Source of the DNA: Rheinheimera mesophila | Lineage (GTDB): Bacteria; Pseudomonadota; Gammaproteobacteria; Enterobacterales; Alteromonadaceae | Direction: 5' to 3' | Assembly (NCBI RefSeq): GCF_000986865.1 | Contig: NZ_LAVS01000012.1 | Location: forward strand, 1 to 64,000 | Length of the DNA stretch: 64,000 bases | Shown: in pieces, positions 1 through 9,881 of the stretch | How the letters are laid out: the number at the start of each line of letters is the position of its first letter | Numbering within the stretch: position 1 is the stretch's first letter | Position numbers and translations under genes: made by a program | The notes under the pieces: generated by a model | Database searches by the model: none | What the model saw: the letters and a program-made list of their open reading frames with translations, nothing else | What the model was told of the DNA's origin: nothing

Positions 1-659
<659 letters not shown>

Positions 660-738
660 TACAACGCCCAAGGTGTTTGTGTGTGGTGTGATACAGAATT
701 CTATCGAGCTTGCTTGTTAAAGACATAAAAACAGTTTT

Positions 739-856
739 TGCCTGGTGGCAATAGCGCTGTGGAACCACCTGAATCCATTCCGAACTCAGAAGTGAAACGC
801 AGCCGCGACGATGGTAGTGTGGCAGATGCCATGCGAGAGTAGTTCACCGCCAGGCT
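739..856 (+). rRNA. rrf: 5S ribosomal RNA
   Basis: The sequence starts with TGCCTGGTGGC and ends with the complementary GCCAGGC, forming helix I. The conserved loop with CCGAACTCAGAAGTGAAACG lies in the middle. The length of about 118 nt is normal. It sits 80 bp after the 23S gene and 14 bp before a strong terminator, so it is the last gene of the rrn operon. The ends are accurate to a couple of bases. Confidence 0.96.
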
Positions 857-869
857 CCCAAATAAACAA

Positions 870-894
870 CCCCGCTCACTGAGCGGGGTTTTTT
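870..894 (+). terminator. rrn operon terminator
   Basis: A perfect 8-bp stem (CCCCGCTC/GAGCGGGG) with a 3-nt loop is followed directly by six T residues. It lies just after 5S rRNA and is a classic intrinsic terminator. Confidence 0.93.
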
Positions 895-1262
895 ATTTGC
901 GTTGCCACAGGCGGTCGCCAGGGTGAAACAGGAAAAACGGGACGCAAACAGTTTTGCGTCACGCCTGTTTCACGCCGCGCGCTCTGCAAGCGGCCGGACA
1001 AGAGGTTCCGCTGTCACCTGACCGCTCAAATTCAGAACCAATCTAGCTCAGCTTCTACCCACCGACGTAATGCCTCCGGCTATTGCGCCCTACATGTGCT
1101 AATCACTCCTCCCTAAACTCATCCGCCCCAAAATAAGTCATTAAATGCACCAATTTGATACATCTAAGCCATTGATAAAATTCACTTATTTAGCAAAGTA
1201 AATTCAGTAGTCAAATCAACTACTTTATGTTTCTATAAGTCAGTATCCTTTTGGGGGCTGTT
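895..1262. other. Non-coding spacer with nested hairpin
   Basis: There is no supportable gene in this spacer between the rrn terminator and the chemoreceptor gene. At 923-973 there is a nested inverted repeat: outer arms GTGAAACAGG/CCTGTTTCAC (10 bp) enclose GACGCAAA/TTTGCGTC (8 bp) around a 4-nt loop. Bases after about 1110 become AT-rich and probably hold the promoter of the chemoreceptor gene, but I see no convincing -35/-10 pair. Confidence 0.6.
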
Positions 1263-3302
1263 ATGTCTTATATTAAAAATCTATCAATAAAACAAAAACT
1301 ATTACTCGCAGTAGGTGGCTCAGTCGCTGTACTTTTAGTTGTGTCGGCACTATTTACCGTGAGGCATTTAAGCCAACTGACGCGCCAGCAAGTTCAGGCT
1401 GAAGTTGATTCATTAGTTACGACTGAATCGGTGAATATAGGTAAATTTTTTGCCGAGTACGCTCAGGTTGCCCGTACTTTTCTTGAAGCTCCACAGTTTC
1501 AGGCCTGGTTTCAGGCTTACCCGGGCAGGAACGCCGATTTGAGTTTAGTGCCCGGCTATCAGGACATTAATCAAAGTTTTATCAAGATCAGTGAGCGGGA
1601 TCCAAACATCTTGTCCGCTTTTTTTGCGCTGGACCGCAGTGCCGAATATTTCAGAGAGAATTCCAGAACAGGTGTGGATAAAGAAGGTCCTGATGCCGGG
1701 AATGTCAATAAAGGCTATTTTGCAACCCAACGCCCCTGGTACAAATTAAGCCTTGAACATAATAAGTTTTTTGTCGGCTCCCCTTCGGCTGATTTCACTA
1801 CAGGAATTGTGTCTGCGGTAGTCGAAGGACCAGTGTATTTACCTGATGGCACTTTATTGGGGGTTGGCGGTCTGGATTTGCATTTGGATAAGCTGGGTGA
1901 ACAAGTAGAACGGATCCGTTATCAGGGCGAAGGCCTGCCATTTTTGCTCGATAGCGTGGGGCAGGTGGTACATTTTTCTAAAGCGGCTGGTCTTGATATT
2001 AAGGCCAATGACCCGCTGGAATTGTTAGATAAAAATGTCGCAGACACCGAAGGTTTTAGCACTCTGGCACAAGCTGCTAAAGAGCAAAAGTCAGGCTTTA
2101 CCAAAGTTAGTTTGTCAGGGCAAAGTTATTACGTATCCTATCAGCCTGTTCGTCTGGATTTTCCGAAAATGAACTGGCTGGTGGGGTTGTTGATCCCTGC
2201 TGAGTTAATTGAAGCCCCTGTGCAGAAGGCTACTGGCTGGGCGTTGTTAGCAACATTGTTAATGCTGGCTGTGATTACGCTGGTGGTGATAGTTACCACG
2301 CAACGTATTATCCGGCCTTTGTCTGATCTAACCGTAGCAATGAAAGATATAGCCAGCGGTGAAGGAGATTTAACCCGTACTCTGGCGATTCATAGTTCGG
2401 ATGAAGTGGGTGTATTGGCTCAGCATTTTAATACCTTTATCCGTAAACTCAGGGATTCTTTACAACAGACTTCAGCGCAATCTTCCTTGGTGCACCAGTC
2501 CAGTCAGCACTTAAATCAAGTCGCTGGTCAGACGGATAACGAAATCCAGAGCAACAAACTACAAATCGATGCGGTTTCGGCAGCGGTCACCGAAATGTCT
2601 GCTACAGTGCAGGAAATCAGCCATAACGCCCAGCAAACCAGTTCTGCAGCGTTGCAAGCACAGCAACGGGGAAGCGAGGGGGCTTTGTTGTCACAAGCCG
2701 CTGTACGGGATATGAGTCTGTTAGCTGATACGATGAGCGAAGCGGTAGAGGTTGTGATTGGTTTAGCAAAAGAGTCCGAAAATATTGGTGCTGTAGTCGA
2801 TGTGATCAAAGCTATTGCAGATCAAACTAATTTGTTGGCCCTGAACGCTGCGATTGAGGCAGCCAGAGCTGGTGAGCAAGGCCGTGGTTTTGCTGTGGTT
2901 GCAGATGAAGTCCGCTCTTTGGCGGGGCGCACCAGTGAAAGCACTGGACATATTCGTAACATGATTGAAAAACTACAGACGATCGCCAAAGATGCAGAAC
3001 TGAAGATGCAACAAGGTCGTGAGCAAACTCAGCTAAGTTCAGAGCGGGCGACAGCCATGCAAAGTTCGCTTGATGCGATAAGCCAGGCTATCGAAGTAGT
3101 ACAGCAGCAAAGTGCGGCTATTGCGGTGGCTACCCAGCAGCAAGGCGTAGTGGCAGAGGATATTAATATGAATCTTCACCGTATTACCCATTTGATGGAT
3201 AGTACTGCCTCCCATACTTCAGAGTTGAATCATGAGTCCAGATTGTTGAATCAGGCCTCGCAGCAACTGAAAACCATTACCGGGCAATTTAAACTGCACT
3301 AA
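1263..3302 (+). CDS. Methyl-accepting chemotaxis protein (dCache type)
   Basis: A membrane chemoreceptor that would signal to CheA/CheW. At 679 aa it has the usual plan: a first membrane segment at about residues 12-33, a periplasmic region of about 290 residues resembling a dCache_1 sensor, a second membrane segment near 324-346, a HAMP domain, and a cytoplasmic signalling domain. The signalling hairpin tip is typical ([19 protein letters not shown], then [15 protein letters not shown]). The ligand cannot be read from sequence. I chose the ATG at 1263, with a G-rich ribosome-binding site (GGGGG) just upstream, over the in-frame TTG at 1251. It is transcribed towards luxS, and the two share a bidirectional terminator. 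Confidence 0.93.
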   Translation: MSYIKNLSIKQKLLLAVGGSVAVLLVVSALFTVRHLSQLTRQQVQAEVDSLVTTESVNIGKFFAEYAQVARTFLEAPQFQAWFQAYPGRNADLSLVPGYQDINQSFIKISERDPNILSAFFALDRSAEYFRENSRTGVDKEGPDAGNVNKGYFATQRPWYKLSLEHNKFFVGSPSADFTTGIVSAVVEGPVYLPDGTLLGVGGLDLHLDKLGEQVERIRYQGEGLPFLLDSVGQVVHFSKAAGLDIKANDPLELLDKNVADTEGFSTLAQAAKEQKSGFTKVSLSGQSYYVSYQPVRLDFPKMNWLVGLLIPAELIEAPVQKATGWALLATLLMLAVITLVVIVTTQRIIRPLSDLTVAMKDIASGEGDLTRTLAIHSSDEVGVLAQHFNTFIRKLRDSLQQTSAQSSLVHQSSQHLNQVAGQTDNEIQSNKLQIDAVSAAVTEMSATVQEISHNAQQTSSAALQAQQRGSEGALLSQAAVRDMSLLADTMSEAVEVVIGLAKESENIGAVVDVIKAIADQTNLLALNAAIEAARAGEQGRGFAVVADEVRSLAGRTSESTGHIRNMIEKLQTIAKDAELKMQQGREQTQLSSERATAMQSSLDAISQAIEVVQQQSAAIAVATQQQGVVAEDINMNLHRITHLMDSTASHTSELNHESRLLNQASQQLKTITGQFKLH

Positions 3303-3308
3303 AACAAT

Positions 3309-3341
3309 AAAGGCCACAGCGTTATTCACCTTGTGGCCTTT
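3309..3341. terminator. Bidirectional terminator between mcp and luxS
   Basis: A perfect 10-bp inverted repeat (AAAGGCCACA/TGTGGCCTTT) with a 13-nt loop lies between the two convergent genes. The arms end in A and T runs, so it can serve both strands. Confidence 0.8.
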
Positions 3342-3360
3342 ATTCTCCTCTGTAGCTGAG

Positions 3361-3867
3361 TTATTGCTTTAAAAACTCAGCAGAGAGTTTTAACTCGTCA
3401 TTTAAATTCACGCCTACACCCCGGCTGATCACATTTTGGGCAATCTGTTTGGCTTCTTCCAGAGAATGCATCTGCGCGGTGCCACATTGATAGATATTCA
3501 GTTCTGGGATTTCAGACTGATTTTGTACCTTCAGCACATCTGCCATAGCCGCCTGCCATGCCGCTGCCACACGTTGCTCATCTGGTGTACCAATCAGGCT
3601 CATATAAAAGCCTGTACGGCAGCCCATAGGAGAAATATCGATGATTTCGACATCACTGCCATTTAAATGGTCACGCATAAAGCCAGCAAATAAATGCTCC
3701 AGTGTATGAATACCTTTTTCCGACAAGATTTCTTGGTTAGGCACACAAAAACGTAAATCAAACACTGTGATAGCGTCCCCTTTCGGAGTGTTCATTTTTT
3801 TCGCCACACGTACAGCCGGCGCTTTCATGATGGTGTGGTCAACGGTAAAGCTGTCTAATAAAGGCAT
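3361..3867 (-). CDS. luxS: S-ribosylhomocysteine lyase LuxS
   Basis: Cleaves S-ribosylhomocysteine to homocysteine and 4,5-dihydroxy-2,3-pentanedione, the precursor of autoinducer-2, in the activated methyl cycle. The 168-aa protein has normal family length. The metal ligands are visible: HTLEH gives His54 and His58, and Cys128 lies in the QCGT segment. The catalytic Cys is Cys83 in the conserved GCRTGFY segment. The start MPLLDSF is the family start. The gene stands alone, convergent with the chemoreceptor gene and divergent from dnaK. Confidence 0.97.
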   Translation of the reverse strand: MPLLDSFTVDHTIMKAPAVRVAKKMNTPKGDAITVFDLRFCVPNQEILSEKGIHTLEHLFAGFMRDHLNGSDVEIIDISPMGCRTGFYMSLIGTPDEQRVAAAWQAAMADVLKVQNQSEIPELNIYQCGTAQMHSLEEAKQIAQNVISRGVGVNLNDELKLSAEFLKQ

Positions 3868-4044
3868 GATTTCTCTCTCAGTTCAGGCTCATTGTCTGGT
3901 CATTAGTCAGGATTATACGCCGCAATTGCTTTTTGGGTTAACTGCTTTTCTGTTCTATTGCCTCAGTTTCAGTGCTATTTAACCGCTAGCCCTGGCTTTT
4001 TGCTGGTTTATCGCACAATCGATAAATTTTTTTAAAAAAATAAC

Positions 4045-4071
4045 CTTGAATCGAATAGGGATAAACCCCAT
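4045..4071 (+). promoter_or_regulatory. Heat-shock (sigma-32) promoter of dnaK
   Basis: CTTGAA at 4045-4050 and CCCCAT at 4066-4071 are separated by 15 bp. This matches the known sigma-32 consensus (CTTGAAA, 13-17 bp, CCCCATNT). It lies about 50 bp upstream of the dnaK start codon. Confidence 0.88.
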
Positions 4072-4122
4072 TAACAGGTCAACACAATTTTAATTGTACA
4101 GATTAATAAGCGGAGAGTAGTT

Positions 4123-6030
4123 ATGGGTAGAATTATTGGTATTGACTTAGGTACAACAAACAGCTGTGTGGCTATTTTAGATGGTGACCAGCCGCGCGTT
4201 CTCGAAAACGCTGAAGGTACCAGAACCACTCCTTCCATCATCGCTTATGCCGAAGACGGCGAAGTATTAGTAGGCCAGCCAGCCAAACGTCAGGCTGTGA
4301 CTAACCCAAAAAATACTTTGTTTGCAATTAAGCGTTTGATTGGTCGTCGTTTTGAAGACGCTGAAGTTCAGCGTGACATCAAAATCATGCCTTACCAAAT
4401 CGTTAAAGCTGATAATGGTGACGCTTGGGTTGAAGTTAAAGGCAAAAAATTAGCTGCACCTCAGATTTCTGCTGAAGTGTTGAAAAAAATGAAGAAAACT
4501 GCGGAAGATTATCTGGGTGAACCAGTGACTGAAGCGGTGATCACTGTGCCTGCTTACTTCAACGATGCTCAGCGTCAGGCGACTAAAGATGCCGGTCGTA
4601 TCGCTGGTTTAGAAGTGAAACGTATCATCAACGAGCCAACAGCAGCAGCTCTGGCTTATGGTATGGATAAGAAAAAAGGCGACACCAAAGTTGCAGTTTA
4701 TGACTTAGGTGGTGGTACTTTCGATATCTCTATCATTGAAATCGACGATGTTGATGGCGAGCAAACCTTTGAAGTATTAGCAACCAACGGTGACACGCAC
4801 TTAGGTGGTGAAGACTTCGACTCTCGTTTAATCAACTATCTGGTTGAAGAGTTCAAAAAAGAGCAGGGCATCGACCTGCGTAACGACCCTCTGGCCATGC
4901 AGCGTTTAAAAGAGTCTGCTGAAAAAGCCAAGATTGAATTATCTTCAGCGTCACAGACCGAAGTAAACCTGCCGTATATCACTGCAGATGCCACAGGTCC
5001 TAAACACTTAAACATTAAAGTGACCCGCGCCAAGTTGGAATCTTTGGTAGACGACTTAATTCAGCGCACCATTGAGCCACTGAAACAAGCATTAAAAGAT
5101 GCGGACCTGTCCGTCAGCGATATCAACGATATCATCCTGGTCGGTGGTCAGACTCGTATGCCTAAAGTGCAGGAAGCGGTAACAGCTTTCTTTGGTAAAG
5201 AACCACGTAAAGACGTGAACCCGGATGAAGCTGTGGCTGTAGGTGCTGCGATTCAAGGCGCTGTACTGTCTGGTGATGTGAAAGATGTTCTGTTACTGGA
5301 CGTAACGCCACTGTCTTTAGGTATTGAGACTATGGGTAGCGTGATGACAGCCTTGATTGAGAAAAACACGACGATCCCAACCAAGAAGTCACAAACCTTC
5401 TCTACAGCAGATGATAACCAGTCTGCGGTAACTATCCATGTATTGCAGGGCGAGCGTAAACAAGCGTCTGCGAACAAGTCGCTGGGTCAGTTTAACTTAG
5501 AAGGTATTCGTCCAGCCCGCCGTGGCGAACCACAAATCGAAGTGACTTTCGATTTAGATGCTGACGGTATTTTACATGTGTCTGCCAAAGATAAAGACAC
5601 AGGGAAAGAGCAGAAGATCACCATCAAAGCGTCTTCAGGCTTAACGGATGAAGAAGTAGAACGTATGGTACGTGATGCTGAACTGAATGCTGAAGAAGAC
5701 AAGAAGTTCGAAGAGTTAGTGCAAACCCGCAACCAGGCTGACGCTTTAGTGCATGCAACCCGCAAGCAGATTGAAGAAGCCGGTAACGACCTGGCCACTA
5801 ACGATAAACAAGAGATTGAAGCCGCTGTTGCTGCGCTGGAAACAGCGATCAAAGGCAATGACAAAGCTGATATCGAAGCGAAAACTCAGGCGCTTATTCA
5901 GGCCTCGCAGAAACTGGCCGAAGTAGCGCAAGCGAAAGCGCAACAAGGTGGCGCCGAACCGCAAGCTCGTAATGCCGCTGCTGATGATGTAGTGGACGCT
6001 GAGTTCGAAGAAGTAAAAGACAACAAGTAA
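4123..6030 (+). CDS. dnaK: Chaperone DnaK (Hsp70)
   Basis: ATP-dependent chaperone of the cytoplasm, working with DnaJ and GrpE. The 635-aa protein has the N-terminal phosphate-binding signature [12 protein letters not shown], the [10 protein letters not shown] motif and the VGGQTRMP motif of the ATPase domain. The peptide-binding domain and a helical lid follow, ending in the usual acidic EFEEVKDNK tail. GGAGAG at 4112-4117 is the ribosome-binding site. A sigma-32-type promoter lies upstream and dnaJ follows 100 bp downstream, the standard heat-shock operon. grpE is not in this window. Confidence 0.99.
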   Translation: MGRIIGIDLGTTNSCVAILDGDQPRVLENAEGTRTTPSIIAYAEDGEVLVGQPAKRQAVTNPKNTLFAIKRLIGRRFEDAEVQRDIKIMPYQIVKADNGDAWVEVKGKKLAAPQISAEVLKKMKKTAEDYLGEPVTEAVITVPAYFNDAQRQATKDAGRIAGLEVKRIINEPTAAALAYGMDKKKGDTKVAVYDLGGGTFDISIIEIDDVDGEQTFEVLATNGDTHLGGEDFDSRLINYLVEEFKKEQGIDLRNDPLAMQRLKESAEKAKIELSSASQTEVNLPYITADATGPKHLNIKVTRAKLESLVDDLIQRTIEPLKQALKDADLSVSDINDIILVGGQTRMPKVQEAVTAFFGKEPRKDVNPDEAVAVGAAIQGAVLSGDVKDVLLLDVTPLSLGIETMGSVMTALIEKNTTIPTKKSQTFSTADDNQSAVTIHVLQGERKQASANKSLGQFNLEGIRPARRGEPQIEVTFDLDADGILHVSAKDKDTGKEQKITIKASSGLTDEEVERMVRDAELNAEEDKKFEELVQTRNQADALVHATRKQIEEAGNDLATNDKQEIEAAVAALETAIKGNDKADIEAKTQALIQASQKLAEVAQAKAQQGGAEPQARNAAADDVVDAEFEEVKDNK

Positions 6031-6085
6031 TCATTGTGTCTGTGGGGGTGTATCTTTAAGATGCCCCCCATACCAGAGTTAATTT

Positions 6086-6110
6086 GAGCGACCGCCCTGT
6101 GCGGTCGCTC
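6086..6110 (+). other. Hairpin in the dnaK-dnaJ spacer
   Basis: A perfect 10-bp inverted repeat (GAGCGACCGC/GCGGTCGCTC) with a 5-nt loop lies in the spacer. No T run follows, so it is more likely a stabilising or attenuating mRNA hairpin than a full terminator. A second, imperfect hairpin (TGGGGG/CCCCCA) precedes it at about 6042-6070. Confidence 0.65.
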
Positions 6111-6130
6111 CTCTATCAAGATGAGTTGTT

Positions 6131-7255
6131 ATGTCGAAGCGTGATTATTACGAAGTGCTTGGCGTCCAGAAAGGCGCTGACGATAAAGAAATCAAGAAGG
6201 CCTATAAACGGCTCGCCATGAAATATCACCCGGACAGAACCCAGGGCGATAAGGCTATGGAAGAGAAGTTTAAAGAAGTGCAAGAAGCCTATGAGATCCT
6301 GTCGGATGACCAGAAGCGCGCTGCGTATGATAATTATGGTCACGCTGGTGTGGATCCAAACCGCGGTGGCGGTGGCGGTGCCGATTTTAACGACATCTTT
6401 GGTGATGTGTTTGGCGACATCTTCGGTGGCGGTCGCCGTGGTGGTCAATCCCGGGCTCAACGTGGTTCAGACTTACGCTATAACCTGGAGTTAAATCTCG
6501 AGGATGCTGTGCGGGGTAAGTCGGTCGAAATTAAAGTACCCACCTGGGTGTCCTGTGATGTCTGTGATGGTTCAGGTGCGAAAAAAGGCACGCAAGCCAA
6601 GAACTGTCCAACCTGTCATGGTGCGGGTCAGGTGACTATGCGTCAGGGCTTTTTTGCGGTACAGCAAACCTGTCCTACCTGTAGTGGCCGTGGCAAAATT
6701 ATTCCAGACCCCTGCACTAAATGTCATGGCGATGGTCGCGTAGAAAAGACCAAAACCCTGTCGGTGAAAATCCCTGCTGGTGTGGATACAGGTGACCGTA
6801 TCCGTTTAGCGGGTGAAGGTGAAGCCGGACAATTTGGTGCGCCTGCCGGAGATTTGTATGTGCAGGTGCATGTCAAAGATCACCCTATCTTCGTGCGTGA
6901 CGGCAACAACCTGTATTGTGATGTGCCTATCAGTTTCAGTACAGCCGCTTTAGGTGGTGAAATTGATGTGCCGACTTTAGATGGTCGCGTCAAGCTGAAG
7001 ATCCCGGCAGAAACTCAGACCGATAAAATGTTCCGTCTGCGCGGCAAAGGCGTGCAGTCAGTTCGTGGCGGCGGCGTTGGTGATTTAGTCTGTAAGGTAG
7101 TGGTAGAAACGCCTGTCAACTTAAGCGATAAGCAAAAAGACTTATTGCGCCAGTTGGATGAAAGCTGGGCAGGTGACAGTGAAGCCAAACACCGACCTAA
7201 ATCGAAAGGTTTCTTTGATGGTGTGAAGAAATTCTTTGATGATTTAACTGGTTAA
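6131..7255 (+). CDS. dnaJ: Chaperone DnaJ (Hsp40)
   Basis: Co-chaperone that delivers unfolded clients to DnaK and stimulates its ATPase. The 374-aa protein has a full type I layout: a J domain with HPD at residues 33-35, a Gly/Phe-rich linker (about 76-105), four zinc-binding CxxCxGxG repeats ([32 protein letters not shown]) and the C-terminal substrate-binding domains. All eight zinc cysteines are present. It is co-oriented with dnaK and followed by a terminator. Confidence 0.99.
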   Translation: MSKRDYYEVLGVQKGADDKEIKKAYKRLAMKYHPDRTQGDKAMEEKFKEVQEAYEILSDDQKRAAYDNYGHAGVDPNRGGGGGADFNDIFGDVFGDIFGGGRRGGQSRAQRGSDLRYNLELNLEDAVRGKSVEIKVPTWVSCDVCDGSGAKKGTQAKNCPTCHGAGQVTMRQGFFAVQQTCPTCSGRGKIIPDPCTKCHGDGRVEKTKTLSVKIPAGVDTGDRIRLAGEGEAGQFGAPAGDLYVQVHVKDHPIFVRDGNNLYCDVPISFSTAALGGEIDVPTLDGRVKLKIPAETQTDKMFRLRGKGVQSVRGGGVGDLVCKVVVETPVNLSDKQKDLLRQLDESWAGDSEAKHRPKSKGFFDGVKKFFDDLTG

Positions 7256-7268
7256 TGTTGTTTTGATG

Positions 7269-7297
7269 AAAACCACCTGCGGGTGGTTTTCTTTTTT
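7269..7297 (+). terminator. dnaKJ terminator
   Basis: AAAACCACC/GGGTGGTTTT form a stem of about 9 bp with a 3-4-nt loop, followed by a T-rich run. It lies just after the dnaJ stop codon. Confidence 0.9.
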
Positions 7298-7381
7298 CTT
7301 ATCCCCCACAATAACTGAACTTATTTCAGTTTTTACCGTTCTATAAGCTGCAGTTTTCAGTACGAAAAGAAGGATTATTTG

Positions 7382-8188
7382 ATGCGTACTAAATTTGTTC
7401 TTCCATTGGTAATAGCCAGTCTGCTGGTTGTCAGTTGCACTCAGTCGCCAACAGGTCGTCGTCAGTTGATGTTATTTGATGATAAGAAACTCAGTGCCAT
7501 GGGCATTCAGACCTTTGAAGGCATGAAGGCCGAAATTCCGATCAGTAAAAATAAAAAAGTAAACCAGTACGTGCAGTGTGTGGCCAACCATCTGCTTAAA
7601 CATACCGATGCCAAGTGGCAACAAACTCCTTGGGAAATCGTGGTGTTTGAAGATGATCAGGTCAATGCTTTTGCCTTGCCGGGTGGCAAAATGGGGGTGT
7701 ATACGGGGCTGTTGTTAGTAGCAGATAACCAATCACAACTTGCTGCTGTAATAGGCCATGAGATAGCTCATGTGATGGCCGGACACAGCAATGAACGTTT
7801 ATCTAGTGATCAGTTTATCTCTACCGCTCTGACGGTGGCTGATGGCGCTTTGGCCGTTGCAGGTTCTCCTTATCAGGAGCAAATGCGCAGTGCCTTTGGT
7901 TTAGGTGCTCAGGTGGGGATTGCGCTGCCGTTTAGCCGGGCCCATGAAACCGAAGCTGACATTATGGGGCTGGAGCTGATGGCTAAATCGGGTTTTGTAC
8001 CTGCTGAATCTGTGAAGTTATGGCAGAACATGGCAGCCAAAGGTAGTGGCTCGACACCGCAGTTGTTATCCAGCCATCCGGTGCCGGATAATAGAATTAA
8101 AGAGTTGAATAAACATATGGCTGTGGCAGAAAGTTATTATCAGCAGCGCCGCAGTCAGGGCGCTCTCCCCAACTGCAATAAAGCTTAA
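7382..8188 (+). CDS. M48-family metallopeptidase, lipoprotein
   Basis: A predicted zinc endopeptidase attached to a membrane facing the periplasm, resembling the LoiP/YggG group (M48). A lipoprotein signal ends in VVSC, making Cys19 the lipidated residue. The zinc motif HEIAH is at residues 126-130, with the third ligand Glu191 in ETEAD. Length is 268 aa from the ATG at 7382; AAGGA at 7370-7374 supports this start over the TTG at 7379. By family it may degrade misassembled outer-membrane proteins, but the substrate is unknown. It is monocistronic, with its own terminator. Confidence 0.9.
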   Translation: MRTKFVLPLVIASLLVVSCTQSPTGRRQLMLFDDKKLSAMGIQTFEGMKAEIPISKNKKVNQYVQCVANHLLKHTDAKWQQTPWEIVVFEDDQVNAFALPGGKMGVYTGLLLVADNQSQLAAVIGHEIAHVMAGHSNERLSSDQFISTALTVADGALAVAGSPYQEQMRSAFGLGAQVGIALPFSRAHETEADIMGLELMAKSGFVPAESVKLWQNMAAKGSGSTPQLLSSHPVPDNRIKELNKHMAVAESYYQQRRSQGALPNCNKA

Positions 8189-8194
8189 CATGCA

Positions 8195-8229
8195 AAAAAC
8201 CGGGCCTGCATCATGCAGGCCCGGTTTTT
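8195..8229. terminator. Strong bidirectional terminator
   Basis: A long perfect inverted repeat (AAAAACCGGGCCTGCA/TGCAGGCCCGGTTTTT) with a 3-nt loop. It sits between the M48 peptidase gene and the convergent antiporter gene and suits both. Confidence 0.92.
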
Positions 8230-8280
8230 AGATAAGACTGTTGCACCGATAACTGTTCAAAGCTCCAGGCCTGAGCAGGT

Positions 8281-9597
8281 TCAATCCTTCGGGGCGTTTT
8301 TCTCCAACAAGATACGCCCTACAGCAAAAGCGGCCAGGATAAAGCAGTAGTAGCTTTGGGTGACCACGTCCCAGGGGGATAAGCCAAAGCTCGCTCCTAA
8401 TAACAACGCCTGAGCGCCATATGGCACTAGGCCTTGTGCTATACAGGCAAACACATCCAGTAAGCTGGCACTGCGTTTGGGCGTGATCTGGTGATGTTGT
8501 GCAATATCTTTACTCACATCGCCAGTCACGACTATGGCGACTGTGTTATTGGCAATACAAAGATTGCTGACAAAAGCCAGAGCGGCAATCGCCAGTTGCT
8601 GAGCTTTATTACCCGCCAATTTTAGTTTTAATGCCAAAGCAGTGACATGGCTGGATAAGTACTGCAAGCCTCCCTGTTGTTTAACAAATTCCCCTAATGC
8701 TCCAACCAGCATTGATAACAGGAAGATTTCCTGCATTGAGCCAAACCCTTTGTAAATATCTTTACCCAGATTTGCCAACTGGTAATCGGCAAATACCGCG
8801 CCTTGCAAGGCGGCCAGCAGCAAACCCAGCAATAACACTGCAAACACATTCATACCAGCCACAGCCAGGATCAGGATCGCTGCATAAGGCAATACACCGG
8901 TCCAGCCAAACTCTTTCACTGTCACTTCGGTTTGGCTTTGTGCTAATACAGCGAATAAGACCAAAGTGACCAGGGCTGCAGGCAGGGCAATTTTCAGGTT
9001 TTCTCTGAATTTGTCTTTCATCTGTGCACCCTGAGTGCGGGTGGATGCTATGGTGGTATCAGAGATAATCGACAGGTTATCGCCAAAAATGGCGCCGCTT
9101 AACAATACACCAGCCACTAAAGCCGGTTCTAACTGGGCTTGGGTGCTTAAACCTACCGCTATAGGAGCTAAAGCGCCAATGGTCCCCATGGAGGTGCCCA
9201 TCGCTGTAGCGACCAGAGCGGATATCACAAACAAACCTGGCAATAAAAATTGCGCCGGTACAAGCGATAAACCGGCATTAACCACCGCATCCACACCCCC
9301 GGTCGCATGAGCGACTGTCGCAAAAGCGCCTGCCAGCAGGTAGATGATACACATAGTAATAATATTGTTATTACCGGCGCCTTTGACCAACACCTCTATC
9401 GATTCTGCCAGTGGCGCTTTGTATAACCAAATCGCCAGCACTAAAGCCGGGATAATAGCCACAGGTCCAGGCAACTGATAAAAAGCGTAGTCAACGCCCT
9501 GGGATTGCAGATACAAACCTGTGCCCAAGAACAAAGCGACAAACAGCATTAATGGCAGCAAGGATAAACGGGCCTGCTGTTTTTGCGATAACGTCAT
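8281..9597 (-). CDS. Na+/H+ antiporter, NhaC family (PF03553)
   Basis: An inner-membrane transporter, predicted to exchange Na+ for H+ or a related solute pair. The 438-aa protein is hydrophobic throughout, with about 10-12 membrane segments. It carries the family-typical glycine/serine-rich stretches GTSMGTIGALAP and SGAIFGDNLSIISDTT. I start it at 9597, where AGAGGA precedes the ATG, rather than at the upstream in-frame Met at 9666. The family also includes amino-acid and organic-acid exchangers, so the exact substrate is open. It is divergent from yqhD. Confidence 0.85.
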   Translation of the reverse strand: MTLSQKQQARLSLLPLMLFVALFLGTGLYLQSQGVDYAFYQLPGPVAIIPALVLAIWLYKAPLAESIEVLVKGAGNNNIITMCIIYLLAGAFATVAHATGGVDAVVNAGLSLVPAQFLLPGLFVISALVATAMGTSMGTIGALAPIAVGLSTQAQLEPALVAGVLLSGAIFGDNLSIISDTTIASTRTQGAQMKDKFRENLKIALPAALVTLVLFAVLAQSQTEVTVKEFGWTGVLPYAAILILAVAGMNVFAVLLLGLLLAALQGAVFADYQLANLGKDIYKGFGSMQEIFLLSMLVGALGEFVKQQGGLQYLSSHVTALALKLKLAGNKAQQLAIAALAFVSNLCIANNTVAIVVTGDVSKDIAQHHQITPKRSASLLDVFACIAQGLVPYGAQALLLGASFGLSPWDVVTQSYYCFILAAFAVGRILLEKNAPKD

Positions 9598-9881
9598 GAA
9601 TTTTCCTCTAAACCTAATAGGTTTTAAAATTTTTCGGAATATAGAGACGTCCGGAAGTCCTGTCAAATAGTAAAGCTGACTAAGCTATAGCCAAAATGAT
9701 AAAAGTCATTGCTTCAGGCCATTGGTAGCAGAACACACCTGAGGTCTTATTCGCTTAAATCCAGCCTAACTGAATTCTGGCATTTTGCCTATGACCGAAG
9801 AAAAAGCCTCAAGCCGCTTGAACTTAAATGGAGCCAGGCCCATATAACAAGCTCAATCTCGTTGCAGACACCGGAGCCTTT
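9598..9881. promoter_or_regulatory. Divergent promoter region, antiporter / yqhD
   Basis: This 284-bp spacer between two divergent genes must hold both promoters. I see no clear -35/-10 pair or operator. The ribosome-binding sites are visible at each end: AGAGGA for the antiporter and GGAG for yqhD. Confidence 0.5.

Noticed and set aside
5487-5864. 125-codon open frame antisense to dnaK
   Set aside because: A shadow of dnaK codon structure, rich in Ser/Ala/Leu, without homology.
9828-9881. 18-codon N-terminal extension of yqhD
   Set aside because: It does not match the E. coli YqhD N-terminus, and the ATG at 9882 has a good ribosome-binding site.
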